From Spizellomyces sp. 'palustris' (lineage: Eukaryota; Chytridiomycota; Chytridiomycetes; Spizellomycetales; Spizellomycetaceae), in the NCBI GenBank assembly GCA_006535965.1, contig QEAR01000018.1, forward strand, positions 232,213 to 296,212: 64,000 nucleotides of DNA. The letters run 5' to 3'. The notes beneath the pieces were generated by a model. That model made no database searches. It was not told where the DNA came from and saw only the letters and a list, made by a program, of their open reading frames with translations. The translations under genes and the position numbers were made by a program. Below are positions 34,734 to 48,522 of the stretch, one piece after another. Each line of letters begins with the position of its first letter. The first letter of the stretch is position 1.

Positions 34734-36013
34734 TTACTTTTTGGCATATGTAACCTTGATTTCCTTCTCTGGTGTGATTTTGAATTTGTTGAGGGATTGC
34801 TTCGCAATGCCTGATTGCATCTCGCTGTCGTACTCGACAAAGGCTACAAAAGAGAAGAGAGAGATACCAATTAAAAAGTGGACGAAAGTTTGCAGTAACA
34901 ACTGTTCCGCCTTCCGGGAGTGCAATGGACAGGCCGACTCTTCGGAAATACAACATATGCGTGTGTATCCATTCCGAGTCCGTTCGAGAAATTCATACGC
35001 CCACTACAATCCACGCGAGGAAAATGAAACTTACCAATATCACTTTTCCCTGGTACTAATCGAACTTCTTTAAATCCTTGAAATTGTTGGAACAAAGCAG
35101 CCAGAACAGCTTCCGTAGTTTCCGGTGGGAGGTTTTGTACAAATAGAATACTGTTGGGTGGCACCATATCTTCAGGCATGGCAGCTCCGTAGTAGTATCC
35201 TGATTGGAAGCAGTGGTAAGAGTCAAAACGGCTGAACCAGTCATTGCGGCGCAGATCACTTACCGGGACCATAGACAGCTGCCACAGCAGCAGCATCCAC
35301 CTTCTCGTCCTTGGGCTTCTTGTGTCGGTTGGCTGTCATCAAGAGTTAGGAAACACGTCAGCATATTCCCGTCCTGATCTACAATCTTACATTTCTCTTC
35401 CACTCGCTTTCGCTTGTGTTCTTGCAAGGCTTCCTCGCCCTCCAGCTCTGCGGCTTTGTCAGAACGGTTTCTCGAATATTGAATATCCTACGTGCCACAA
35501 ACGTTCTGTAGTTAGAACCAATATCGGATCGCTGCGACGCTTCATTCTCATACCATTGGCTTTCCTGATAGAGGAAATCCCTGCACCTCCTTGAGCGCTT
35601 TGGTCGCTGACTCAATTTCCTTAAAGGTCACAAACGCCTGTCCACGTAGTGAAATGTTGCGCTTAAGTCGAATAAGAACCACTTCGCCAAACTGTGAAAA
35701 CACCGCTTTCAAGGCGTTCTCAAGAGCTACAAGGTGGAAAACATGAGCAATGGAGCGGACGATCTCAGAAAGAAAATATCTAGTATCTACATTTGAGTGC
35801 GCGAGTTTCTGGAAGGTTGCGAATGTACAAGGTTTGGCAAGGCTGTTGGAGCAAATCAAAAGTCAGCAAGCCAAACTACCGTTCTGAACCGATCAGCATC
35901 AAACTCGCCTCAGTCGGGGGTGGTAGCTTGGGAATTCGAGGGGGAGGCGGAACTACTCCAAGCATGGGTATCGGAGGAGGCATGCCTGGCATCATATGTG
36001 TAGGGGCGTTCAT
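34734..36013 (-). CDS. U1A/U2B''-type spliceosomal RNA-binding protein (two RRMs)
   Basis: RRM protein of the U1 or U2 snRNP. The first RRM is [20 protein letters not shown], then [15 protein letters not shown] and [20 protein letters not shown] (RNP motifs). A Lys-rich linker ([17 protein letters not shown]) leads to the second [54 protein letters not shown] and the typical end [14 protein letters not shown]. Seven or so exons. The N-terminus is Pro/Met-rich ([18 protein letters not shown]). The first intron is uncertain: only the phase-0 donor at GGA/GTAGTT keeps the RRM frame. The SLP1-type gene starts 226 bases away on the other strand. Confidence 0.9.
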
Positions 36014-36239
36014 TTTGTTATTTGGAGAGTTTGATCTCGCAGATTATCTGCAGGAGTTCGTCGACCCATCCCCACCTTGTATCCCGTGCTCCCATAACAA
36101 CAAAACCACGTATGTGGCACAGCACCGTCGAGCTCGAGGTCGGGCCATGGAAGCAGCCTTGCCCAACTGACAGTCCTCTTGTATCTTATCGATTCTTGCG
36201 CTCATGCAGTTTTCTTGTCCTTGCCAGGGCCCATGACAT

Positions 36240-38929
36240 ATGATGAAGGTCTCTCCTGCAAGTTTAGTTTGCTGTGCAGCCTTCCTTTATGTTGTCAATT
36301 TTGCTGCTTCTGAACTCCTGCCTGCGGAGTTTATCTCATCCACCTGTTCAGTTGCAGGCCTGTGGGAGTCTTTCACGAAAGAGGATACATGTTCAATTGG
36401 GTTATGGTCGACTGTACCGGCTCTGCCGAGTACTGAAGTGGTCACTGCTTTGGAAAGCCAACCAATTGTGCGGACGAGAGAACGCATGACCCAAGAGGCG
36501 CCGACCGCGAACGTGGCAATTTCCCATCAGGAGTGTCGCCCTGTCTCTCAGTCACATGCATTACATGAAGATATGCCCACTCAGGTTTGTATTGTGCCGG
36601 GCCATTTGCCGGAAGCCGCCTCTCGCGTCAATGAAAGAGAGCCACCTGTGTCAACGCCCACGATATCTTTAAAGGGACAAACTTTGCTACCACTCTCCAC
36701 CAAACCTGCTGTACAAGAGGATACTTCAGCACGTACAACAACTGCGACAGAAAGTGTTCCGAGCATGACGCCTGATCATACCGATCAAAGCACAGCTGCG
36801 ACTTCTGCGTCACACCACTCAATCGATGACAAAAGCTCCCCTAGCCCAACGCTTTCCGTTGACCAAATTGAGCACCCCACGCCGTCCATACAGCCCCACA
36901 TCCCCATTGGAAGACCCAGCACCGTCAATCAAAATATGTCAAAAGAGAGATTTAATTATGCATCTTTTGATTGCGGCGCCCTGATTCTCGCGAACAATCG
37001 TGGGGCGAATTCTGCCACCTCGATCTTACACAACAACAAGGATGCGTATATGCTCAATAAGTGCTCCGCAAAACGATTTGTTGTGGTGGAATTATGTGAA
37101 GATATTCTGGTTGATACTGTCATGCTCGCGAACTTTGAGTTCTTTTCTTCCATGTTCAAGGATTTTCAAATATATGCAAGCGATCGCTATCCTCCCAAGG
37201 ACAATGAGTGGACTCTCCTTGGTCAGTTTCGTGCGAAAAATATCCGGGATTTTCAGGTGAGGTCGACATTGTTGTTCGAATCCCCTAAAGTCGATCTATC
37301 CTAAACTGTGAGTGTAGTACTTTAAAGTGCATAACCCACGCATCTGGGCTCGCTATCTACGCGTTAATTTCCTCTCAGAGTACGGTCATGAGTACTACTG
37401 TCCGTTAAGTATGTTACGAGTGTACGGTACTACCATGATGGAAGAGATGAAAGCAGAAGAGGATAATCTGGCAATCACCAGCGGAGCAATTGTTCCCCAG
37501 CCAACAGGACTGATCCCGTCGGCAAATGCATCTTATGAGCCCTCGCTGATTCCTATTCTGAATCCTGACCGATTACCCTTTCAGCGACAAACGTCTACCC
37601 GGGCTGATAACGTTCGCACGTCGCCATCGTTGCCGCTGCCTGGACACGTGGCATCCGCAAAATCCAAAAACACGCACAGTGGGGCCGCAACCGATCATCA
37701 TGGGACAAGCCCAACCCCGCATGCGTTGGAAAAGTTGACCGGCTATAGCGCTGCACGCCCATCCTTTCCCCCAGATTCGCTCTGGAATGAATGGAAACAA
37801 AACGTGGTTGACCCAACACAGTTGCTTATTCCCGAGCAGTTTTATGCCAGAATGTCCACAGAACCTGAAGGACTGGCTCCAGAGTCTGGTTACATCCGGC
37901 AGTCTCCAGGCATTGTCAATGCGGATGGAGTATCTTCCAATGGAAATCAAGGAAACGGCGGCACGAACGGCGAGCAGCCCGTGGGCAATCCAACAGGTTC
38001 CTCCGGTGGGGGAACGCAAGAAAGCATTTTCAAAACCATCATGAAGCGTTTAAGCATTTTGGAACGAAACGCAACTCTTTCGTATATCTATTTGGAAGAG
38101 CAAAGCAAGGTTTTGAACGAAATCTTCACGCGTGCCGGACTGCGAGAACAAGAGCGTTTTGATGCCTTCCTTGCCCATTGTAACCGCACACTTTTCCGTA
38201 TCTATACTGATTTGGTACGTTCTTGACTGATTTCCCGTTACCGTGATAAGATAGACTGATCATGTTATGGCGCTTGTAGCATACGGAATATACCCGGACA
38301 TGGGGGATGTTACGGTCTGATTTGGAGTCGCAAAAGATTTCGGTAGATGCGAAAATGTCCGAAATTGGTCAATTACTTGAGCACACAAAGGAACAGGTGT
38401 GTAGGATTAGATAGCGACACCAGACTATCATGCTAACGGCAGATCATTGTAGATGTCACGGCAGCTTTTGCTTCAAACTATAATGGTTGTGGGGGCGCTC
38501 TTTCTAGGGTTGACCGTATCCAGAATAAGCAGCATCTTGGCATGGACAAAAGCAAGTCTTCCTATCCACCGCCACGAATCAAGTCCGGTACCAATCCCTT
38601 CCAACGGGCAGCCGCCAGAGGTTCATATCGAGTCCGCTGAGCCATCGGTGAGCCTCCCCGTGACCCCGCAAACGACACCACAGCACAGTCCGGCCAGACC
38701 AGCAGTAGAGACTAAGACCTCTGTGAAGAAGAAACGTAAACGGCGAAGGTCGACAGTGACTGCTGTCGTGAGGACATCTGGGATAGAAGCCTCCCGATCG
38801 GAAAACGATATCTACCGCCTTCAGCATGAGCGGCGTGGATCCCTTTCTCCGTCGGTGTTACGAACATTGGATACGGAGAACAAGCTGAATATCCTTTCGA
38901 GAAGCCAAAATCAGCTGAAAAAGCACTAA
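36240..38929 (+). CDS. SUN-like (SLP1/SUCO-type) membrane protein
   Basis: 835 residues in four exons (36240-37256, 37318-38214, 38280-38396, 38453-38929). A signal peptide (MMKVSPASLVCCAAFLYVVN) is followed by a Ser/Thr-rich luminal stretch and a mid-SUN domain: NYASFDCGALILANNRGANS, KRFVVVELCEDILVDTVMLA, NFEFFSSMFKDFQIY and, across an intron, YFKVHNPRIWARYLRVNF then EYYCPLSMLRVYG. Later residues form a coiled coil (RLSILERNATLSYIYLEEQS) ahead of one membrane span (LLLQTIMVVGALFLGLTV) and a basic cytoplasmic tail. Yeast Slp1 and animal SUCO share this order; Slp1 works with Emp65 in the ER to protect folding proteins. ER location is inferred. Confidence 0.88.
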
Positions 38930-39000
38930 GGCCGGAATGGGTGATCACATTCTGTACATTTATTGTATCTATATGCATTTGTATTATTTTTCGTATATAT

Positions 39001-39440
39001 TCAATTACTCTCTGGCCGTTTCTGCTCGTCGTTGGCTTGAACCAACAGATCACCGATAGATTTTTCCAGAGTATCTATTCGTGAACCCATCTGGTCCACT
39101 GAAAGGCCTTTTGTCAGCAGAGGCTTCAACGGTTGGTGAAAGGGATTCCATACGCACTTTGTGACAAGACCTTGTTTGACATGTCCTCCAGTCTTGATTG
39201 CTAAATGAAATCGCACGTATTAACATACACCCATACTGGAATCACTTCTGTTATGGTGCACTTGCCAGCTTGGATAGAGTGGCTTCAACCTATTCCAAAG
39301 AACCCTGGTATTAGATTTTGACGGTTCCAGCTTGTCGATTGAAGTATGAAACTCACATGGTCAGCTAGTTCAGCGGGAGTTTGAGGGATAAACGTGTCGT
39401 CTAATGTTGACTCTAGCGATGTGGCATGTGTGCTTGCCAT
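39001..39440 (-). CDS. HSBP1: Heat shock factor binding protein 1 (HSBP1) homologue
   Basis: An 83-residue coiled-coil protein. Exons are 39440-39357, 39289-39266, 39200-39155 and 39098-39001; lengths sum to a multiple of three. The joined product reads AELADHVEATLSKL, QSRLEDMSNKVLSQM and DQMGSRIDTLEKSIGDLLVQ, a clear match to the HSBP1 pattern (SSRIDDLEKNIADLM). In animals it forms trimers or hexamers and was described as a negative regulator of HSF1; it also has a role in WASH complex assembly. Its second intron uses a GC donor (GCAAGT at 39265-39260). The stop lies only 71 bases from that of the convergent SUN-like gene. Confidence 0.9.
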
Positions 39441-42039
39441 GGTTTATGTGTTCCCCAAATGGAGGAGCGAGTGAGTACTTTGCAAATCACCACAGTCGCG
39501 CGTAAGTTGGTCCGATATCTCGGATATTCTGATTACGCAAGCTATCCAAGGTTTATTCCCACGCTCTCTGTTGAGAACAAGACAACGACCTCATAAATGT
39601 TCATCAGCAACGCTGCTTTGCATGACTTGCAAAACATTTAAACCAATTGCGGTCTTGCTTTTTTTGTCCTTTTGAACAATTCTTTGCATGTTCACTCTTA
39701 TTAAAAACAAAACCCAATCCTCCATCTCCAACCACAGTCCAATCTAACCGAGTACTGTGTTTTTTTGGATGCTTTTGACAGGCGTCCTCGCATATCGCTT
39801 TGATCAGATTTGGTTTGCGCGACAAAGGGAACTACGCTGAGATAGCCGTGGGCCATGAGGTAATGTCCATGTGCGCCGTCCAATAATCGTCTTGGACCAA
39901 GGAGTTCCTTTTACAATCCAATAACGGTACCCCTGTCAGGCAGGCCAGCCACTGGATCAGTTGACTGCTTGTATGTTCATGGGCCCTGTTGGAACTCGTT
40001 CGAATCTGTCGTTGTCCTGCTCGCAAGCGTAGATTCAAAGTGGGATAGAAAGTCTCGTTTTGATGTGTTTTTCTCGGGTACTGAAAGATGGAGGACTGAA
40101 GATAGCTCGTGTCGCGCAATTGTGCATTTGTTTCTTATCGTGTTTGCTTTTCAAACTCCATCCCACGTTCCACATCAATGAATCCTCGGCGTGCAAGGGA
40201 AATGCCTTTGGTTTTTAGAATTCCAAATCTTTTTGCAGGGCAAGTGTCCTTCGACTGGCCACAGAAGGTTTGGCAGCGTGAATATCTCGTCGTTGGAGCT
40301 TTGCCACAGAAGCGTGCCGCGTCCCCTTTTTCTTCCAAAGGCAACTTCCATTATCAACGGCATGGTCTTTGCGTCAACGTCCCTGACAGGGGAGGACATG
40401 GAAGGTCTTGATGACGCACAGACCCATCCAACGAACTTCAGCCAGCACCCCCCACACCCCCAACAACCCCCCTCAAAAAAGTTATAAAAAGGCGACCTCT
40501 CCCGCATTCCCCCCACTCGCTCTTTAGTACTCTCTCTCCTTCCTTCATTCCGCCCTGGGACGGCGTAAAACTCGACTCGGTCCAAAAGTCATAACCGTAA
40601 AACTTTAAAGGCCGTTGTAGTAATGCAACGTATTATCTCTAGGGAGATGGGCGCTGGGACTGATCGTGTTGCGTGCGTCGGCAAACGGGGGAGCACACGC
40701 TACTAGACCTCCTTCGGGGGATGAAGGTATCCTCTTCGGAGGAAGGGCTCGCAATAAAGGATGAAAAGGATGAAAATGAAAACATATGCATTTTAAAACA
40801 GATTCAAATCATATCCAGACAATTTCTTTGAGCGCATTTCACAGCAGCTCTTGCACTGGCCGACTGCACAACACTCGCAACATACTGACAACAGTGAAGA
40901 AATGGTGGCCGCAAAGGTACACTGAATGTGTTCAGGTCGATCAGCTCAAGAGACCAGCGAGCTACGTGTTGTTCTCGAACGGGTTATCGCGAATACGCAT
41001 GTAGTTGGTAGCGACATTTCTTCTCGCCGGGCCGTACCAACTGAACTATTCCTCAGGAAGTAACAGTGACAAGATTCGTCAACTGCCTACTGTGCACACC
41101 ATTCTTGAAGCGCATAGTCTCAGTCGGCCAAGGGTACATCAAGCACATTGCTGCGCGAGTTCAAGTGTGCCGACTATGGACACCAACACTCGCGTTCGCA
41201 AAGGAAATCCTTTCTCCGCCCTCAGTTCCAGAATGGTTTTTTGCCATGTAGACATTGTGACGCTCGACAGCAAAGTTGGGTCAGGAGTCTGTTCAAAAGC
41301 CAAATAACAAAACGTTTTAATTCGACATTCTTGTCAAAAAGCACACAATCTCGCTCACGTTCTTTAATGCAGAGTCCACATTTAGGAACTACGAGGAGCT
41401 AACCTTTTCGAGTAAATTGCGACGCCGAGCTAAGCTCGCCCAAATTGAACACTTCATCTTTGGGCCCCAGCAAAACCTCCATCTCTAAACTTGTGCAAAC
41501 GGAGTTCACGATAGGTTCCCGTAGTCAGCTCTCGTGCAACTGCTAAAAAGGTTTGATTCCCTTTTTGTCTCTTCAAAGGTTGTATTTCCGAATCATCTTC
41601 TCGCGCGCTATCCAACCATTCCGCCACCCACCAATCAACAAACACATTACCACCATGTACGATTCCATATCTGCCTGGCATATTGTGTATTTCGGCGGTA
41701 TACGATCTTTTTTAATTAGGTGCATGCGATATGTAGGACTGTGGAGTGCCCAGTCGTCGTATAACAAGCTGCAGAGGGTGCAACGTCGGATATTTGGGCA
41801 TCATTTAGCAACGAGTATACAACCAAGGGAGTAAATCGAAAACACCCAAAAAGACCTCGTCTCGTTACTTTCCAACAAAGACAAACACTCATCGCGAAAC
41901 GCGATAATTAACACCAATAACACATTAACGTGCAACTCCGATTTTGGTATAGCATTTTTTTTTTGATAGTTACAAAAATCCACCCCAGTCCACAACACTG
42001 GCAAACACAATTTCTTCTCATCTAGGAAACCATAATACT
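39441..42039. other. 2.6-kb gap without a supported gene
   Basis: The longest unassigned stretch in the window. On the plus strand it has a TATAAAAAGG box (40483-40492) followed by a pyrimidine-rich tract, then two adjacent short hairpins with TTCG loops (about 40708-40743). Short reading frames on both strands (for example 40191-40487 and 41454-41681 minus) show no domain or family I recognise. It could hold a non-coding RNA or the long 3' untranslated region of the RhoGAP gene. Confidence 0.4.
40483..40492 (+). promoter_or_regulatory. TATA-like box with pyrimidine-rich downstream tract
   Basis: TATAAAAAGG is followed at 40496-40555 by a CT-rich run (CTCTCCCGC, then CTCTCTCTCC) resembling fungal core promoters. 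No supported coding region begins downstream, so the transcript, if any, is unknown. Confidence 0.3.
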
Positions 42040-45242
<3,203 letters not shown>

Positions 45243-45691
45243 AGTAGTAAGCAAAAAAACCCAACGTTTGTCAAAACGTTACTGGGAAACAACAACAACA
45301 AAAAAAAAAAGATGACCCGTTCCTGTTGTTGAACGATCAAAAATCTGGGGGTTTGTTCAATCCTCAACCCAGGGCAACACACGGTTTGGCCGCCGCGCAT
45401 TGCCCATTCATTCACCGCGATTCACATGACTTTTGCTTATGCAATAGGGCTTTGCTTCCGCCCTATTGTTTCTGGACGTTTGCGAAATTTCTAGAAGCGT
45501 GAATGGTGGGAGCTGGGAGTTGCAGTTTTTTGCCCATTGGTTTTTTGCCATTGTTTTTTCGACGCATGTTTTGAGCACGGTTTTCTAAAAGGGCATCATC
45601 GCCATTCTACCCCTTTGTTCACATATCTGGAATTGTTCAAACCCAATCATTATCTTTGTGTGCCGTTCTTTTTGGAAAACGACCACCGATC
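45243..45691. promoter_or_regulatory. Divergent promoter region of ARHGAP39 and the HSF gene
   Basis: A 449-base gap between two divergent starts. T-rich runs (45530-45570) are visible. I found no clear heat-shock element array. Confidence 0.45.
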
Positions 45692-47022
45692 ATGGAGCGA
45701 ATGACGCCGACGGACAAGAAACCTGACACGGGTGCAGGGAATTCCTCCCAAGCAGCCTTTATCAATAAACTTTACTCGCAAGTATACGTGAAATGTAAAC
45801 CGTTTGTCTTGTGTGTGTGTGGGGTTGCTGACGAGGTTTGATTGTGTGATCAGAATACTGGAAGATTCATCCGTTCAGCATCTCATTTGCTGGGACCCGA
45901 CTGGCACGTATTTTATCGTAAATAACATTACCGGTATGTTTTCAATGTGTGTGTATGGAAGGGATATTGTTTCCACTCAAGTTGCGATGCGAAATCACAA
46001 AAACAAAATCATCTAAAGAATTTTTTTTATTACGAGTTTCTTAGATTTTTCAAAAACGGTGTTACCCCAATACTTTAAACACAACAATGTAAAAGCCTCG
46101 AGTATTCCTATATTGTTTTCAAGCAGATTTGCTCACGACTTGTTTAATAGTTTGCAAGTTTTGTTCGACAACTCAACATGTACGGTTTTCACAAGATTAA
46201 CGACATGTACCACGGTAATTCATCGGAAACATGGGAATTCAAGGTATGCAAAAAATATTTCAAAAAAACTCGACGAAATAAGCTGGGATTCGCCAATTGA
46301 ACTCGTCAAAACAATTTCCCGTATTTTTAAAAGCATCCCGATTTTCGTCGAGGCCAAGTAGAACTCTTACAAAACATTAAACGCAAAAGCTCCAAAATGA
46401 CCCAACAACAACGAGCCCAAGCCGCCGCGAATATGAATATATCCAAGGACGAGCGTATCGAGCAATTAACTAACAAGGTATTGGAATTGGAAGAAAAATT
46501 GTACGTACCGCATATACATGCGTCTATTTTTTGGCAAATGGGTTTTTTTTGGATATTTACATATGCGGGATATAGAGCCAAAGTCCACGAATCGTATAAC
46601 CTTCTCTGGTCCGAAACCGTCGCATGCCGGCTTTTGCAGAGTAAACACCATCAAGTCATTACCAACATTACCTCATTTTTGGCGTCGATATATAGAGAAG
46701 ATGGGGATAACACCTCTCGAAAGCGGAAATTCGATGGTAGAGATGTTGTTTTTGTTGATTTTTGCGTTTGATGTCATTAATGTATGGTTTTATAGTGGAT
46801 ATCTTACAAGCAGAGGTAGCAAAGATTTCACCACAAGACACAAAATCCAATCCTCTCCCTTCCATTGATCGACACATGCATCCAAGGTCGTCACCGCCGC
46901 TTATAGAGGATCATGGGTTACAATCAGAGACAGAGTCGGCGTATGAAGAGTATGATGAGTACGCGGAGGATATGGTCCAAGTGTCGCCGCCGGCTTCAAA
47001 GCGGTTGCGAACGATGGTTTGA
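45692..47022 (+). CDS. Heat shock factor-type transcription factor
   Basis: Winged-helix DNA-binding protein. The spliced HSF domain is complete: AAFINKLYS, ILEDSSVQHLICWDPTGTYF, FSKTVLPQYFKHNN, FASFVRQLNMYGFHKINDMY, ETWEFK and HPDFRRGQVELLQNIKRKSS. The recognition helix FASFVRQLNMYGFHK is Hsf1-like rather than Skn7-like. A heptad region (RIEQLTNKVLELEEKL) follows as the trimerisation element. The C-terminus is acidic (SAYEEYDEYAEDMVQ). The first intron (45778-45853) uses a GC donor, GCAAGT; GT alternatives break the frame. Start ATG at 45692; an upstream in-frame reading would need a TTG start. HSBP1 is encoded 6 kb away. Confidence 0.92.
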
Positions 47023-47203
47023 ACGTCATTACTTTTTTTTTTTTTTTTTGTCTTTGTATAGATACCCTTTATAGTTTTTTGTGTTGTCCAATGTTCCGGT
47101 TTTAGCGGGGTTTCGATTGTGTGTTTTTTTTTTCTTTTCATGTGATATACATTTTTTTTACAACAATAGTATAATACAAAAAACCAGATGTATGGTTTTT
47201 TTT

Positions 47204-48289
47204 TCATAATGTGACTTGTTTACTCAATGTATGTTCATCAGTCAGGAACCGATCTGCCAGTTCCTGTTGTCTTCGTCGAACAAGCCAGGCCTCCACATCT
47301 TTTTGGGACGGGACGGGAACATGCGCTATGAAATCGGTTATCAATGGTATCCCATCAGTCACTTGTCCAAGTTCTAATTAAAAAAACTTGAGTGCGAATG
47401 TTTGGTTTAGATTGGTTTTTTGCAACATACCACGTCTCTCTTGTTCGGCTTCATAGTCAAGTAATATCCCATCCTCTTCATCTCTGTATCCATAATAATC
47501 CGCATCTACCCGTCGTGACAGGTCTTGTCGTGTTGGTTTGGGTGGTTCAGGTACTACCAAAGAAAAAACACATGTTGAAATTCCTTGTTACGGAAAACAA
47601 GATATAAAAGGGTTACCTTGTTGCTCAAAGAGTTCTCTTACACCCGGTAAATCCTTTGCACGGCCAAAATACCTTTTGATACGTGTAAACAAAAACAACA
47701 TTTACAACACCAGAAACGTATTGAGTACGCACTTGTATCCTCTATTCCCAGGAACTTCTTTTCCTTCCTGATCAAGTAACTTTGGTCCCATTCTCTACAA
47801 CAAAAAGGTATAAGTAAATCTTAAGTGATGAGAGGAGGGGATAAACGGACTTTATAATCAGGTCCACCCAATTCTCGAATCCGATACTCCCAATGTCGTT
47901 TCTCTCGAATCAATTTATTGATCTCGTCATTTAGATCTCGGACTTGGTAATCCGTCAACCCCGCTAAAAACAACCAAAAAACCCCCAAAAAATCAACAAC
48001 AATCAAAATATCCGCATAAAAAAACGAAATCATTACAATCCTGAATCTTTGACACTTTTTTTGAAATCTCTCGAATGATTTGTTGTCGCCATTTTTCAGC
48101 GTCTTTGAGGACATGTACTTCGGAAGCGAGGTATGGCCTTTTTTCGGATTTTTTGAAACCTAGTTCGGCGGCTTGGGCTTCTCGGAAGCGGTAGAGCATG
48201 GATTGGGCTTTTTCTTCATTTCGGGCCTTGGGATTTTGGTTAGTTTTTGGATGTGATGGATATGAGAAGGGGAACGACAAACGTACCAT
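47204..48289 (-). CDS. ISY1: Pre-mRNA splicing factor Isy1
   Basis: NineTeen-complex associated factor that helps the first catalytic step of splicing. The first coding exon is a single codon, ATG at 48287-48289, joined after an intron to [18 protein letters not shown], the invariant family start. Further exons: [20 protein letters not shown], then [42 protein letters not shown]; a central [20 protein letters not shown]; and [32 protein letters not shown]. The stop TGA is at 47204-47206. Seven exons. It converges on the HSF gene and diverges from SWI3 with 233 bases between starts. Confidence 0.93.
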
Positions 48290-48522
48290 GGTTGAAAAGA
48301 GTAATGTTGTGAAAAAGGGTGGATGGAGGGTGTGGTAATCTACTGGGCGAGTGGGGGAGATTGAACAAGTGGAAGCTCTCAAAGTTGAAGCGCTTGTTGT
48401 TGCTGTAGCGACGTTTAGACACGTGACTATGCGTGTGTAGACCTGTGTGTGTTTGACTGTCAGCACTATAGATGCAACGCTTTACCACTTGTAAAAAACC
48501 CACACGTTCCTTTCCCCGTTGA

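Noticed and set aside
39988-40005. GTTCGAATC, a tRNA T-loop-like string
   Set aside because: No matching acceptor stem, anticodon arm or box A lies at the required distance.
41066-41402. Short plus-strand frames with several cysteines
   Set aside because: No repeatable cysteine spacing, no splice-supported extension and no family resemblance.
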